Assembly (NCBI RefSeq): GCF_051401765.1
Contig: NW_027480505.1
Span: 1,736,001 to 1,800,000 of the forward strand
From: Calliopsis andreniformis
Taxonomy: Eukaryota; Arthropoda; Insecta; Hymenoptera; Andrenidae
Direction of reading: 5' to 3'
DNA length: 64,000 nt
The translations under genes were made by a program, and so were the position numbers. The notes beneath the pieces were generated by a model. It searched no databases. It saw only the letters and a list, made by a program, of their open reading frames with translations, and was not told the origin of the DNA. Of this stretch, positions 39,701-52,805 are shown in pieces; the stretch's first letter is position 1; each line of letters opens with the position of its first letter.

Positions 39701-41585
39701 CGTAGAAATGACCATCACTTTCACTCTGGTTGCAATTATTCCTGTTATACGATGGAAAAACTCTTGTATATTTATTGTATTTTATGCTTCGGGCGTTGAC
39801 TTCCATGGCCCTACCTATTCGATTTGGTGGAGCAACACACTACAGTGAAGCCTAGGTTGTCAGAAACGTAGAAATGAACATAACTTTCACACTGGTAGCA
39901 ATTACTCGTTTTATACAATGGAAAAACTGTTCTATTTATTTTGTATTTTATGCTTCTGGCGTTGACTTCTATGGCCCTACCTATTCGATTTGGTGGAGCA
40001 ACACCCTACAGTGAAGCCTAGGCTGTCAGAATCGTAGAAATGAACATAACTTTCACACTGGTAGCAATTATTCGTTTTATACAATGGAGAAACTGTTATA
40101 TTTATATTGTATTTTATGCTTCTGGCGTTGACTTCTATGGCCCTACCTATTCGATTTGGTGGAGCAACACCCTACAGTGAAGCCTAGGCTGTCAGAAACG
40201 TAGAAATGAACATAACTTTCACACTGGTAGCAATTATTCGTTTTATACAATGGAAAGCTGTTCTATTTATTTTGTATTTTATGCTTCGGGCGTTGACTTC
40301 TAAGGCCCTAACTATTCGATCTGGTGGAGCAACGCCCTAGAGTGAAGCCTAGGTTGCCCGGAAAGTAGAAATAACCACAACTTTCATACTTGTTGCAATT
40401 ATTCGTTTTATACGATGGAAAAGCTGTTATATTTATATTGTATTTTATGCTTCTGGCGTTGACTTCTTAGGCCCTAACTATTCGATCTGGTGGGGCGACG
40501 CCCTAGAGTGAAGCCTAGGTTGCCCAGAACGTAGAAATGACCATCACTTTCACACTGGTTGCAATTATTCCTGTTATACGATGGAAAAACCCTTGTATAT
40601 TTATTGTATTTTATGCTTCGGGCGTTGACTCCCATGGCCCTACCTATTCGATTTGGTGGAGCAACACCCTACAGTGAAGCCTAGGTTGTCAGAAACGTAG
40701 AAATGTCCATTACTTTCACACTGTTTGCTATTATTCATCTTTTACGATGGAAAAGGTGTTGTATTTATATTGTATTTTATGCTTCTAGCGTTGACTGCTA
40801 AGGCCGTAGCTATTAGATGTGGTGGGGTAACGCCCTAGAGTGACGTCTACGTTGCCTGGAACGTAGAAATGACCAGAACTTTCACACTGGTTGCTATTAT
40901 TCGTTTTATACGATGGAGAAACTGTTATATTTATATTGTATTTTATGCTTCTGGCGTTGACTTCTATGGCCCTACCTATTCGATTTGGTGGAGCAACACC
41001 CTACAGTGAAGCCTAGGCTGACAAAAACGTAGAAATGAACATATCTTTCACACTGGTAGCAATTATTCGTTTTATACAATGGAAAAACTGTTCTATTTAT
41101 TTTGTATTTTATGCTTCGGGCGTTGACTTCTAAGGCCCTAACTATTCGATCTGGTGGAGCAACGCCCTAGAGTGAAGCCTAGGTTGCCCGGAACGTAGAA
41201 ATGACCAGAACTTTCACACTGGTTGCTATTATTCGTTTTATACGATGGAAAAACTGTTATATTTATATTGTACTTTATGCTTCTGGCGCTGACTTCTTAG
41301 GCCCTAAGTGTTCGATCTGGTGGAGCAACGCCCTAGAGTGAAGCCTAGGTTGCCCGGAACGTAGAAATGATCATCACTTTCAATCTGGTTGCAATTAATC
41401 CTTTTATACGATGGAAAAACTGTTGTATTTATATTGCATTTTATGCTTCGGGCGTAGACTTCTATGGCCCTACCTATTCGATCTGATGGAGCAACACCCT
41501 ACAGTGAAGCCTAGGTAGCCCGGAACGTAGACATGACCATAACCTTCACACAGGTTGCAATTATTCGTTTTCTACGTTGGAAATG
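36773..41585. repeat. Expanded right-domain unit 4 (29 monomers, 4813 bp)
   Basis: Type T gatccttac at 36888 opens the unit; the next landmark is 4813 bp on. The extra length includes a second copy of about six monomers from unit 3: 38130-39123 matches 34312-35305 at an offset of 3818 bp (23 monomers). It also contains the first copy of the 1991-bp duplication from 39950. Confidence 0.8.
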
Positions 41586-43931
41586 CTGTTGTATTTAAAT
41601 TGTATTTTATGCTTCCGGTGTTGACTTCTTAGACCCTAACTCTTCGACCTGGTGGAGCAACGCCTCAGAGTTAAGTCTAGGATGCCCGAAACGTCGAAAT
41701 GATCGTTACTTTCGCACTGGTTGCAATTAGTCATGCTCTACAATGGAAAAATTGTTGTATTTATACTGTATTTTATGCTTCTGGCGTTGACTTCTAAGGC
41801 CGTAGCTTTCCGATGTGGTGGAGCAACGCCCTAGAGTGAAGCCTAGGTTGCCCGGAACGTAGAAATACCCATTACTTTCACACTGGTTGCAATTATTAGT
41901 TTTATACGATGGAAAAACTGTTCTATTTATTTTGTATTTTATGCTTCTGGCGTTGACTTCTATGGCCCTACCTATTCGATTTGGTGGAGCAACACCCTAC
42001 AGTGAAGCCTAGGCTGTCAGAATCGTAGAAATGAACATAACTTTCACACTGGTAGCAATTATTCGTTTTATACAATGGAGAAACTGTTATATTTATATTG
42101 TATTTTATGCTTCTGGCGTTGACTTCTATGGCCCTACCTATTCGATTTGGTGGAGCAACACCCTACAGTGAAGCCTAGGCTGTCAGAAACGTAGAAATGA
42201 ACATAACTTTCACACTGGTAGCAATTATTCGTTTTATACAATGGAAAGCTGTTCTATTTATTTTGTATTTTATGCTTCGGGCGTTGACTTCTAAGGCCCT
42301 AACTATTCGATCTGGTGGAGCAACGCCCTAGAGTGAAGCCTAGGTTGCCCGGAAAGTAGAAATAACCACAACTTTCATACTTGTTGCAATTATTCGTTTT
42401 ATACGATGGAAAAGCTGTTATATTTATATTGTATTTTATGCTTCTGGCGTTGACTTCTTAGGCCCTAACTATTCGATCTGGTGGGGCGACGCCCTAGAGT
42501 GAAGCCTAGGTTGCCCAGAACGTAGAAATGACCATCACTTTCACACTGGTTGCAATTATTCCTGTTATACGATGGAAAAACCCTTGTATATTTATTGTAT
42601 TTTATGCTTCGGGCGTTGACTCCCATGGCCCTACCTATTCGATTTGGTGGAGCAACACCCTACAGTGAAGCCTAGGTTGTCAGAAACGTAGAAATGTCCA
42701 TTACTTTCACACTGTTTGCTATTATTCATCTTTTACGATGGAAAAGGTGTTGTATTTATATTGTATTTTATGCTTCTAGCGTTGACTGCTAAGGCCGTAG
42801 CTATTAGATGTGGTGGGGTAACGCCCTAGAGTGACGTCTACGTTGCCTGGAACGTAGAAATGACCAGAACTTTCACACTGGTTGCTATTATTCGTTTTAT
42901 ACGATGGAGAAACTGTTATATTTATATTGTATTTTATGCTTCTGGCGTTGACTTCTATGGCCCTACCTATTCGATTTGGTGGAGCAACACCCTACAGTGA
43001 AGCCTAGGCTGACAAAAACGTAGAAATGAACATATCTTTCACACTGGTAGCAATTATTCGTTTTATACAATGGAAAAACTGTTCTATTTATTTTGTATTT
43101 TATGCTTCGGGCGTTGACTTCTAAGGCCCTAACTATTCGATCTGGTGGAGCAACGCCCTAGAGTGAAGCCTAGGTTGCCCGGAACGTAGAAATGACCAGA
43201 ACTTTCACACTGGTTGCTATTATTCGTTTTATACGATGGAAAAACTGTTATATTTATATTGTACTTTATGCTTCTGGCGCTGACTTCTTAGGCCCTAAGT
43301 GTTCGATCTGGTGGAGCAACGCCCTAGAGTGAAGCCTAGGTTGCCCGGAACGTAGAAATGATCATCACTTTCAATCTGGTTGCAATTAATCCTTTTATAC
43401 GATGGAAAAACTGTTGTATTTATATTGCATTTTATGCTTCGGGCGTAGACTTCTATGGCCCTACCTATTCGATCTGATGGAGCAACACCCTACAGTGAAG
43501 CCTAGGTAGCCCGGAACGTAGACATGACCATAACCTTCACACAGGTTGCAATTATTCGTTTTCTACGTTGGAAATGCTGTTGTATTTAAATTGTATTTTA
43601 TGCTTCCGGTGTTGACTTCTTAGACCCTAACTCTTCGACCTGGTGGAGCAACGCCTCAGAGTTAAGTCTAGGATGCCCGAAACGTCGAAATGATCGTTAC
43701 TTTCGCACTGGTTGCAATTAGTCATGCTCTACAATGGAAAAATTGTTGTATTTATACTGTATTTTATGCTTCTGGCGTTGACTTCTAAGGCCGTAGCTTT
43801 CCGATGTGGTGGAGCAACGCCCTAGAGTGAAGCCTAGGTTGCCCGGAACGTAGAAATACCCATTACTTTCACACTGGTTGCAATTATTAGTTTTATACGA
43901 TGGAAAAACTGTTCTATTTATTTTGTATTTT
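39950..43931. repeat. 1991-bp tandem duplication (12 monomers each)
   Basis: 39950-41940 and 41941-43931 are tandem copies at an offset of 1991 bp; shared rare variants include ctgtcagaatcg (40021/42012), atggaaagctgttc (a short deletion), cattcatcttttacg, ctgacaaaaacg and gctctacaatgg. I saw no difference by eye. Both junctions lie in a type a-like monomer, within the shared stretch ending tgtattttatgctt. Each copy contains one type T landmark (41701, 43692). Confidence 0.9.
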
Positions 43932-46499
43932 ATGCTTCGGGCGTTGACTTCTAAGGCCCTAACTATTCAATCTGTTGGATCAACGCCCTAGGGTGAAGCC
44001 TAGGTTGCCCGGAAAGTAGAAATGACCATACCTTTCATACTGGTTGCAATTATTTGTTTTATACGACGGAAAAGCTGTTGCATTTATACCGTATTTTATG
44101 CTTCTGGCGTTGACTTCTTATGCCCTAACTATTCCATCTGGTGGAACAACGCCCTAGGGTGAAGCCTGTGTTTCCCGGAACGTAGAAATGACCATAACTT
44201 TCACACCGGTAGCAATTATTCGTTTTATACGATGGAAAAACTGTTCTATTTATTTTGTATGTTATGCTTCGGGCGTTGACTTCTAAGGCCCTAACTATTC
44301 AATCTGTTGGAGCAACGCCCTAGGGTGAAGCCTAGGTTGCCCGGAAAGTAGACATAACCACAACTTTCATACTTGTTGCAATTATTCGTTTTATACGATG
44401 GAAAAACTGTTATATTTATATTGTATTTTATGCTTCGGGCGTTGACTTCTTAGGCCCTAACTATTCGATCTGGCGGAACGAAGCCCTAGAGTGAAGCCTA
44501 GGTTGCCCAGAACGTAGAAATGACCATCACTTTCACACTGGTTGCAATTATTCCTGTTATACGATGGAAAAACTCTTGTATTTATTGTATTTTATGCTTC
44601 GGGCGTGGACTTCCATGGCCCTACCTATTCGATTTGGTGGAGCAACACACTACAGTGAAGCCTAGGTTGTCAGAAATGTAGAAATGAACATAACTTTCAC
44701 ACTGGTAGCAATTACTCGTTTTATACAAGGAAAAACTGTTCTATTTATTTTGTATTTCATGCTTCGGGCGTTGACTTCTAAGGCCCTAAATTTCGATCTG
44801 GTGGAGCAACGCCCTAGAGTGAAGCCTAGGTTGCCCGGAACGTAGAAATGATCATCACTTTCAATCTGGTTGCAATTACTCCTTTTATACGATGGAAAAA
44901 CTGTTGTATTTATATTGCATTTTATGCTTCGGGCGTAGACTTCTATGGCCCTACCTATTCGATCTGTTGGAGCAACACCCTACAGTGAAGCCTAGGTTGC
45001 CCGGAACGTAGATATGATCATAACCTTCACACAGGTTGCAATTATTCGTTTTCTACGTTGGAAAAGCTGTTGTATTTAAATTGTATTTTATGCTTCCGGT
45101 GTTGACTCCTTAGACCCTAACTCTTCGACCTGGTGGAGCAACGCCTCAGAGTTAAGTCTAGGATGCCCGAAACGTCGAAATGATCGTTACTTTCGCACTG
45201 GTTGCAATTAGTCATGCTATACAATGGAAAAATTGTTGTATTTATACTGTATTTTATGCTTCTGGCGTTGACTTCTAAGGCCGTAGCTTTCCGATGTGGT
45301 GGAGCAACGCCCTAGAGTGAAGCCTAGGTTGCCCGGAACGTAGAAATACCCATTACTTTCACACTGGTTGCAATTATTAGTTTTATACGATGGAAAAACT
45401 GTTCTATTTATTTTGTATTTTATGCTTCGGGCGTTGACTTCTAAGGCCCTAACTATTCAATCTGTTGGACGAACGCCCTAGGGTGAAGCCTAGGTTGCCC
45501 GGAAAGTAGAAATGACCATACCTTTCATACTGGTTGCATTTATTTGTTTTATACGACGGAAAAGCTGTTGCATTTATACCGTATTTTATGCTTCTGGCGT
45601 TGACTTCTTATGCCCTAACTATTCGATCTGGTGGAACAACGCCCTAGGGTGAAGCCTGTGTTTCCCGGAACGTAGAAATGACCATAACTTTCACACCGGT
45701 AGCAATTATTCGTTTTATACGATGGAAAAACTGTTCTATTTATTTTGTATGTTATGCTTCGGGCGTTGACTTCTAAGGCCCTAACTATTCAATCTGTTGG
45801 AGCAACGCCCTAGGGTGAAGCCTAGGTTGCCCGGAAAGTAGACATAACCACAACTTTCATACTTGTTGCAATTATTCGTTTTATACGATGGAAAAACTGT
45901 TATACTTATATTGTATTTTATGCTTCGGGCGTTGACTTCTTAGGCCCTAACTATTCGATCTGGCGGAACGAAGCCCTAGAGTGAAGCCTAGGTTGCCCAG
46001 AACGTAGAAATGACCATCACTTTCACACTGGTTGCAATTATTCCTGTTATACGATGGAAAAACTCTTGTATATTTATTGTATTTTATGCTTCGGGCGTGG
46101 ACTTCCATGGCCCTACCTATTCGATTTGGTGGAGCAACACACTACAGAGAAGCCTAGGTTGTCAGAAATGTAGAAATGAACATAACTTTCACACTGGTAG
46201 CAATTACTCGTTTTATACAATGGATAAACTGTTCTATTTATTTTGTATTTCATGCTTCGGGCGTTGACTTCTAAGGCCCTAACTTTTCGATCTGGTGGAG
46301 CAACGCCCTAGAGTGAAGCCTAGGTTGCCCGGAACGTAGAAATGATCATCACTTTCAATCTGATTGCAATTAATCCTTTTATACGATGGAAAAACTGTTG
46401 TATTTATATTGCATTTTATGCTTCGGGCGTAGACTTCTATGGCCCTACCTATTCGATCTGTTGGAGCAACACCCTACAGTGAAGCCTAGGTTGCCCGGA
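43932..46499. repeat. Right-domain units around type T at 43692 and 45182
   Basis: The spacing between these two landmarks is 1490 bp, nine monomers minus four bases. Several small deletions account for the four bases: cttgtatttattg at about 44575 lacks two bases found in sister monomers, tacaaggaaaaac at about 44725 lacks one, and ccctaaatttcg at about 44785 lacks one. The order of monomers otherwise follows the other units (acccattac, ccataccttt, tgtgtttccc, aaccacaac, d, a). Confidence 0.78.
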
Positions 46500-49400
46500 A
46501 CGTAGAAATGACCATTACTTTTACACTGGTTTCAATTATTCGTTCTATACGATGGAAAAACTGTTGCATCTTTATTGTATTTTATGCTTCGGGCGTTGAC
46601 TTCTAAGGCCCTAACTATTCCATCTGGTGGAGCAACGCCCTAGTGTGAAACCTAGGTTGCCCGGAACAATGATATGCCATTACTTTCACACTGGTTGCAA
46701 TAATTCCTGATATACGATGGAAAAACTGTCGCATCTTTATTGTATTTTCTGCTTCCGGCGTTGACGTCTAAGGCCCTAACTATTCGATCTGGTGGAGCAA
46801 CGCCCTAGAGTGAAGCCTAGGTTGCCCGGAAAGTAGAAATGACCATAACTTTCACACTGGTTGCAATTATTCGTTTTATACGATGGAAAAGCTGTTGCAT
46901 TTATACCGTATTTTATACTTCTGGCGTTGACTTCCTATGCCCTAACTATTCCATCTGGTGGAACAACACCCAAGGGTGATGCCTAGGTTGCCCGGAACGT
47001 AGAAATGACCATAACTTTCACTCCGGTAGCAATTATTCGTTTTATACGATGGAAAAACTGTTGTATTTATATTGCATTTTATGCTTCGGGCGTTGACTTG
47101 TAAGGCCCTAACTATTCAATCTGCTGGAGCAACGCCCTAGGGTGAAGCCTAGGTTGCCCGGTACTTAGAAATGACCATAACTTTCACACTGGTTGCTATT
47201 ATTCGTTTTATACGATGGAAAAACTGTTATATTCATATTGTATTTTATGCTTCTGGCGTTGACTTCTATGGCCGTACCTATTCGATTTGGTGGAGCAACA
47301 CCCTACAGTGAAGCCTAGGTTGCCGGGAACGTAGAAATGACCAGAACTTTCACACTGGTAGGAATTATTCGTTTTATACGATGAAACAACTGTTCTATTT
47401 ATTTTGTATTTCATGCTTCGGGCGTTGACTTCTAAGGCCCTAACTATTCAATCTGTTGGAGCAACGCCCTAGGGTGAAGCCTAGGTTGCCCGGAAAGTAG
47501 ACATAACCACAACTTTCATACTTGTTGCAATTATTCGTTTTATACGATGGAAAAACTGTTACATTTATATTGTATTTTATGCTTCGGGCGTTGACTTCTT
47601 AGGCCCTAACTATTCGATCTGGCGGAACGAAGCCCTAGAGTGAAGCCTAGGTTGCCCAGAACGTAGAAATGACCATCACTTTCACACTGGTTGCAATTAT
47701 TCCTGTTATACGATGGAAAAACTCTTGTATATTTATTGTATTTTATGCTTCGGGCGTTGACTTCCATGGCCCTACCTATTCGATTTGGTGGAGCAACACA
47801 CTACAGTGAAGCCTAGGTTGTCAGAAACGTAGATATGAACATAACTTTCACACTGGTAGCAATTACTCGTTTTATACAATGAAAAAACTGTTCTATTTAT
47901 TTTGTATTTTATGCTTCGGGCGTTGACTTCTAAGGCCCTAACTATTCGATCTGTTGTAACAACGCCCTATGGTGAAGCCCAGGTTGCCCGGAAAGTAGAA
48001 ATGACTGTAACTTTCACACTGGTAGCAATTATTCGTTTTATACAATGGAAAAACTGTTCTTTTTATTTTGTATTTTATGCTTCTGGCGTTGACTTCTATG
48101 GCCCTACCTATTCGATTTGGTGGAGCAACACCCTACAGTGAAGCCTAGGCTGTCAGAAACGTAGAAATGAACATAACTTTCACACTGGTAGCAATTATTC
48201 GTTTTATACAATGAAAAAACTGTTCTATTTATTTTGTATTTTATTCTTCGGGCGTTGACTTCTAAGGCCCTAACTATTCGATCTGGTGTAGCAACGCCCT
48301 AGAGTGAAGCCTATGTTGCCCGGAAAGTAGAAATAACCACAACTTTCATACTTGTTGCAATTATTCGTTTTAGACGATTGAAAAGCTGTTATATTTATAT
48401 TGTATTTTATGCTTCTGGCGTGGACTTCTTAGGCCCTAACTATTCGATCTGGTGGAGCGACGCCCTAGAGTGAAGCCTATGTTGCCCAGAACGTAGAAAT
48501 GACCATCACTTTCACACAGGTTGCAATTATTCCTGTTATACGATGGAAAAACTCTTGTATATTTATTGTATTTTATGCTTCGGGCGTTGACTTCCATGGC
48601 CCTACCTATTCGAATTGGTGGAGCAACACCCTACAGTGAAGCCTAGGTTGTCAGAAACGTAGAAATGAACATAACTTTCAAACTGGTAGCAATTATTCGT
48701 TTTATACAAAGGAAAAACTGTTCTATTTATTTTGTATTTTATGCTTCGGGCGTTGACTTCTAAGGCCCTAACTATTCGATCTGGAGGAGCAACGCCCTAG
48801 AGTGAAGCCTAGGTTGCCCGCAACGTAGAAATGACCAGAACTTTCACACTGGTTGCTATTATTCGTTTTATACGATGGAGAAACTGTTATATTTATATTG
48901 TATTTTATGCTTCTGGCGTTGACTTCTATGGCCCTACCTATTCGATTTGGTGGAGCAACGCCCTACAGTGAAGCCTAGGCTGTCAGAAACGTAGAAATGA
49001 ACATAACTTTCACACTGGTAGCAATTATTCATTTTATACAATGGAAAAACTGTTCTATTTATTTTGTATTTTATGCTTCGGGCGTTGACTTCTAAGGCCA
49101 TAACTATTCGATCTGGTGGAGCAACGCCCTAGAGTGAAGCCTAGGTTGCCCGGAACGTAGAAATGACCAGAACTTTCACACTGGTTGCTATTATTCGTTT
49201 TATACGATGGAAAAACTGTTATATTTATATTGTACTTTATGCTTCTGGCGTTGACTTCTTAGGCCCTAAGTGTTCGATCTGGTGGAGCAACGCCCTAGAG
49301 TGAAGCCTAGGTTGCCCGGAACGTGGAAATGATCATCACTTTCAATCTGGTTGCAATTAATCCTTTTATACGATGGAAAAACTGTTGCATTTATATTGCA

Positions 49401-49984
49401 TTTTATGCTTCGGGCGTTGACTTCTTAGACCCTAGCTATTCGATCTGGCGGAACGAAGCCCTAGAGTGAAGCCTAGGTTGCCCAGAACGTAGAAATGACC
49501 ATCACTTTCACACTGGTTGCAATTATTCCTGTGATACGATGGAAAAACTCTTGTATATTTATTGTATTTTATGCTTCGGGCGTTGACTTCCATGGCCCTA
49601 CCTATTCGATTTGATGGAGCAACACACTACAGTGAAGCCTAGGTTGTCAGAAACGTAGAAATGAACATAACTTTCACACTGGTAGCAATTACTCGTTTTA
49701 TACAATGGAAAAACTGTTCTATTTACTTTGTATTTTATGCTTCGGGCGTTGAATTCTAAGGACCTAACTATTCGATCTGGTGGAGCAACGCCCTAGAGTG
49801 AAGCCTAGGTTGCCCGGAACGTAGAAATGACCAGAACTTTCACACTGGTTGCTATAATTCGTTTTATACGATGGAAAAACTGTTATATTCATATTGTATT
49901 TTATGCTTCTGGCGTTGACTTGTATGGCCCTACCTATTCGATTTGGTGGAGCAACACCCTACAGTGAAGCCTAGGTTGTCAGAA
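46500..49984. repeat. 3485-bp unit, first copy (21 monomers)
   Basis: Begins with the gaccattacttttacactgg monomer and includes the unusual gaacaatgatatgcc monomer (about 46670) and the gatgaaacaactg monomer. Repeated from 49985 at an offset of 3485 bp. Identical short open frames at 47208-47414 and 50693-50899 (reverse) and at 47902-48141 and 51387-51626 (forward) reflect this duplication and are not genes. Confidence 0.9.
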
Positions 49985-52805
49985 ACGTAGAAATGACCAT
50001 TACTTTTACACTGGTTTCAATTATTCGTTCTATACGATGGAAAAACTGTTGCATCTTTATTGTATTTTATGCTTCGGGCGTTGACTTCTAAGGCCCTAAC
50101 TATTCCATCTGGTGGAGCAACGCCCTAGTGTGAAACCTAGGTTGCCCGGAACAATGATATGCCATTACTTTCACACTGGTTGCAATAATTCCTGATATAC
50201 GATGGAAAAACTGTCGCATCTTTATTGTATTTTCTGCTTCCGGCGTTGACGTCTAAGGCCCTAACTATTCGATCTGGTGGAGCAACGCCCTAGAGTGAAG
50301 CCTAGGTTGCCCGGAAAGTAGAAATGACCATAACTTTCACACTGGTTGCAATTATTCGTTTTATACGATGGAAAAGCTGTTGCATTTATACCGTATTTTA
50401 TACTTCTGGCGTTGACTTCCTATGCCCTAACTATTCCATCTGGTGGAACAACACCCAAGGGTGATGCCTAGGTTGCCCGGAACGTAGAAATGACCATAAC
50501 TTTCACTCCGGTAGCAATTATTCGTTTTATACGATGGAAAAACTGTTGTATTTATATTGCATTTTATGCTTCGGGCGTTGACTTGTAAGGCCCTAACTAT
50601 TCAATCTGCTGGAGCAACGCCCTAGGGTGAAGCCTAGGTTGCCCGGTACTTAGAAATGACCATAACTTTCACACTGGTTGCTATTATTCGTTTTATACGA
50701 TGGAAAAACTGTTATATTCATATTGTATTTTATGCTTCTGGCGTTGACTTCTATGGCCGTACCTATTCGATTTGGTGGAGCAACACCCTACAGTGAAGCC
50801 TAGGTTGCCGGGAACGTAGAAATGACCAGAACTTTCACACTGGTAGGAATTATTCGTTTTATACGATGAAACAACTGTTCTATTTATTTTGTATTTCATG
50901 CTTCGGGCGTTGACTTCTAAGGCCCTAACTATTCAATCTGTTGGAGCAACGCCCTAGGGTGAAGCCTAGGTTGCCCGGAAAGTAGACATAACCACAACTT
51001 TCATACTTGTTGCAATTATTCGTTTTATACGATGGAAAAACTGTTACATTTATATTGTATTTTATGCTTCGGGCGTTGACTTCTTAGGCCCTAACTATTC
51101 GATCTGGCGGAACGAAGCCCTAGAGTGAAGCCTAGGTTGCCCAGAACGTAGAAATGACCATCACTTTCACACTGGTTGCAATTATTCCTGTTATACGATG
51201 GAAAAACTCTTGTATATTTATTGTATTTTATGCTTCGGGCGTTGACTTCCATGGCCCTACCTATTCGATTTGGTGGAGCAACACACTACAGTGAAGCCTA
51301 GGTTGTCAGAAACGTAGATATGAACATAACTTTCACACTGGTAGCAATTACTCGTTTTATACAATGAAAAAACTGTTCTATTTATTTTGTATTTTATGCT
51401 TCGGGCGTTGACTTCTAAGGCCCTAACTATTCGATCTGTTGTAACAACGCCCTATGGTGAAGCCCAGGTTGCCCGGAAAGTAGAAATGACTGTAACTTTC
51501 ACACTGGTAGCAATTATTCGTTTTATACAATGGAAAAACTGTTCTTTTTATTTTGTGTTTTATGCTTCTGGCGTTGACTTCTATGGCCCTACCTATTCGA
51601 TTTGGTGGAGCAACACCCTACAGTGAAGCCTAGGCTGTCAGAAACGTAGAAATGAACATAACTTTCACACTGGTAGCAATTATTCGTTTTATACAATGAA
51701 AAAACTGTTCTATTTATTTTGTAATTTATTCTTCGGGCGTTGACTTCTAAGGCCCTAACTATTCGATCTGGTGTAGCAACGCCCTAGAGTGAAGCCTATG
51801 TTGCCCGGAAAGTAGAAATAACCACAACTTTCATACTTGTTGCAATTATTCGTTTTAGACGATTGAAAAGCTGTTATATTTATATTGTATTTTATGCTTC
51901 TGGCGTGGACTTCTTAGGCCCTAACTATTCGATCTGGTGGAGCGACGCCCTAGAGTGAAGCCTAGGTTGCCCAGAACGTAGAAATGACCATCACTTTCAC
52001 ACAGGTTGCAATTATTCCTGTTATACGATGGAAAAACTCTTGTATATTTATTGTATTTTATGCTTCGGGCGTTGACTTCCATGGCCCTACCTATTCGAAT
52101 TGGTGGAGCAACACCCTACAGTGAAGCCTAGGTTGTCAGAAACGTAGAAATGAACATAACTTTCAAACTGGTAGCAATTATTCGTTTTATACAAAGGAAA
52201 AACTGTTCTATTTATTTTGTATTTTATGCTTCGGGCGTTGACTTCTAAGGCCCTAACTATTCGATCTGGAGGAGCAACGCCCTAGAGTGAAGCCTAGGTT
52301 GCCCGCAACGTAGAAATGACCAGAACTTTCACACTGGTTGCTATTATTCGTTTTATACGATGGAGAAACTGTTATATTTATATTGTATTTTATGCTTCTG
52401 GCGTTGACTTCTATGGCCCTACCTATTCGATTTGGTGGAGCAACGCCCTACAGTGAAGCCTAGGCTGTCAGAAACGTAGAAATGAACATAACTTTCACAC
52501 TGGTAGCAATTATTCATTTTATACAATGGAAAAACTGTTCTATTTACTTTGTATTTTATGCTTCGGGCGTTGAATTCTAAGGACCTAACTATTCGATCTG
52601 GTGGAGCAACGCCCTAGAGTGAAGCCTAGGTTGCCCGGAACGTAGAAATGACCAGAACTTTCACACTGGTTGCTATAATTCGTTTTATACGATGGAAAAA
52701 CTGTTATATTCATATTGTATTTTATGCTTCTGGCGTTGACTTGTATGGCCCTACCTATTCGATTTGGTGGAGCAACACCCTACAGTGAAGCCTAGGTTGT
52801 CAGAA
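49985..52805. repeat. 3485-bp unit, second copy, shortened to 17 monomers (2821 bp)
   Basis: Follows 46500 onward at offset 3485 until about 52540, then at offset 2821 (52552 pairs with 49731). Exactly four monomers (664 bp) are missing; the junction is inside a type a monomer around atttactttg. Differences from copy one are rare, for example the tgtgttttatg at about 51555 against tgtattttatg. Confidence 0.9.

Noticed and set aside
47208..51626. Pairs of identical 68- and 79-codon frames 3485 bp apart
   Set aside because: By-products of the 3485-bp tandem duplication of satellite sequence on either strand.
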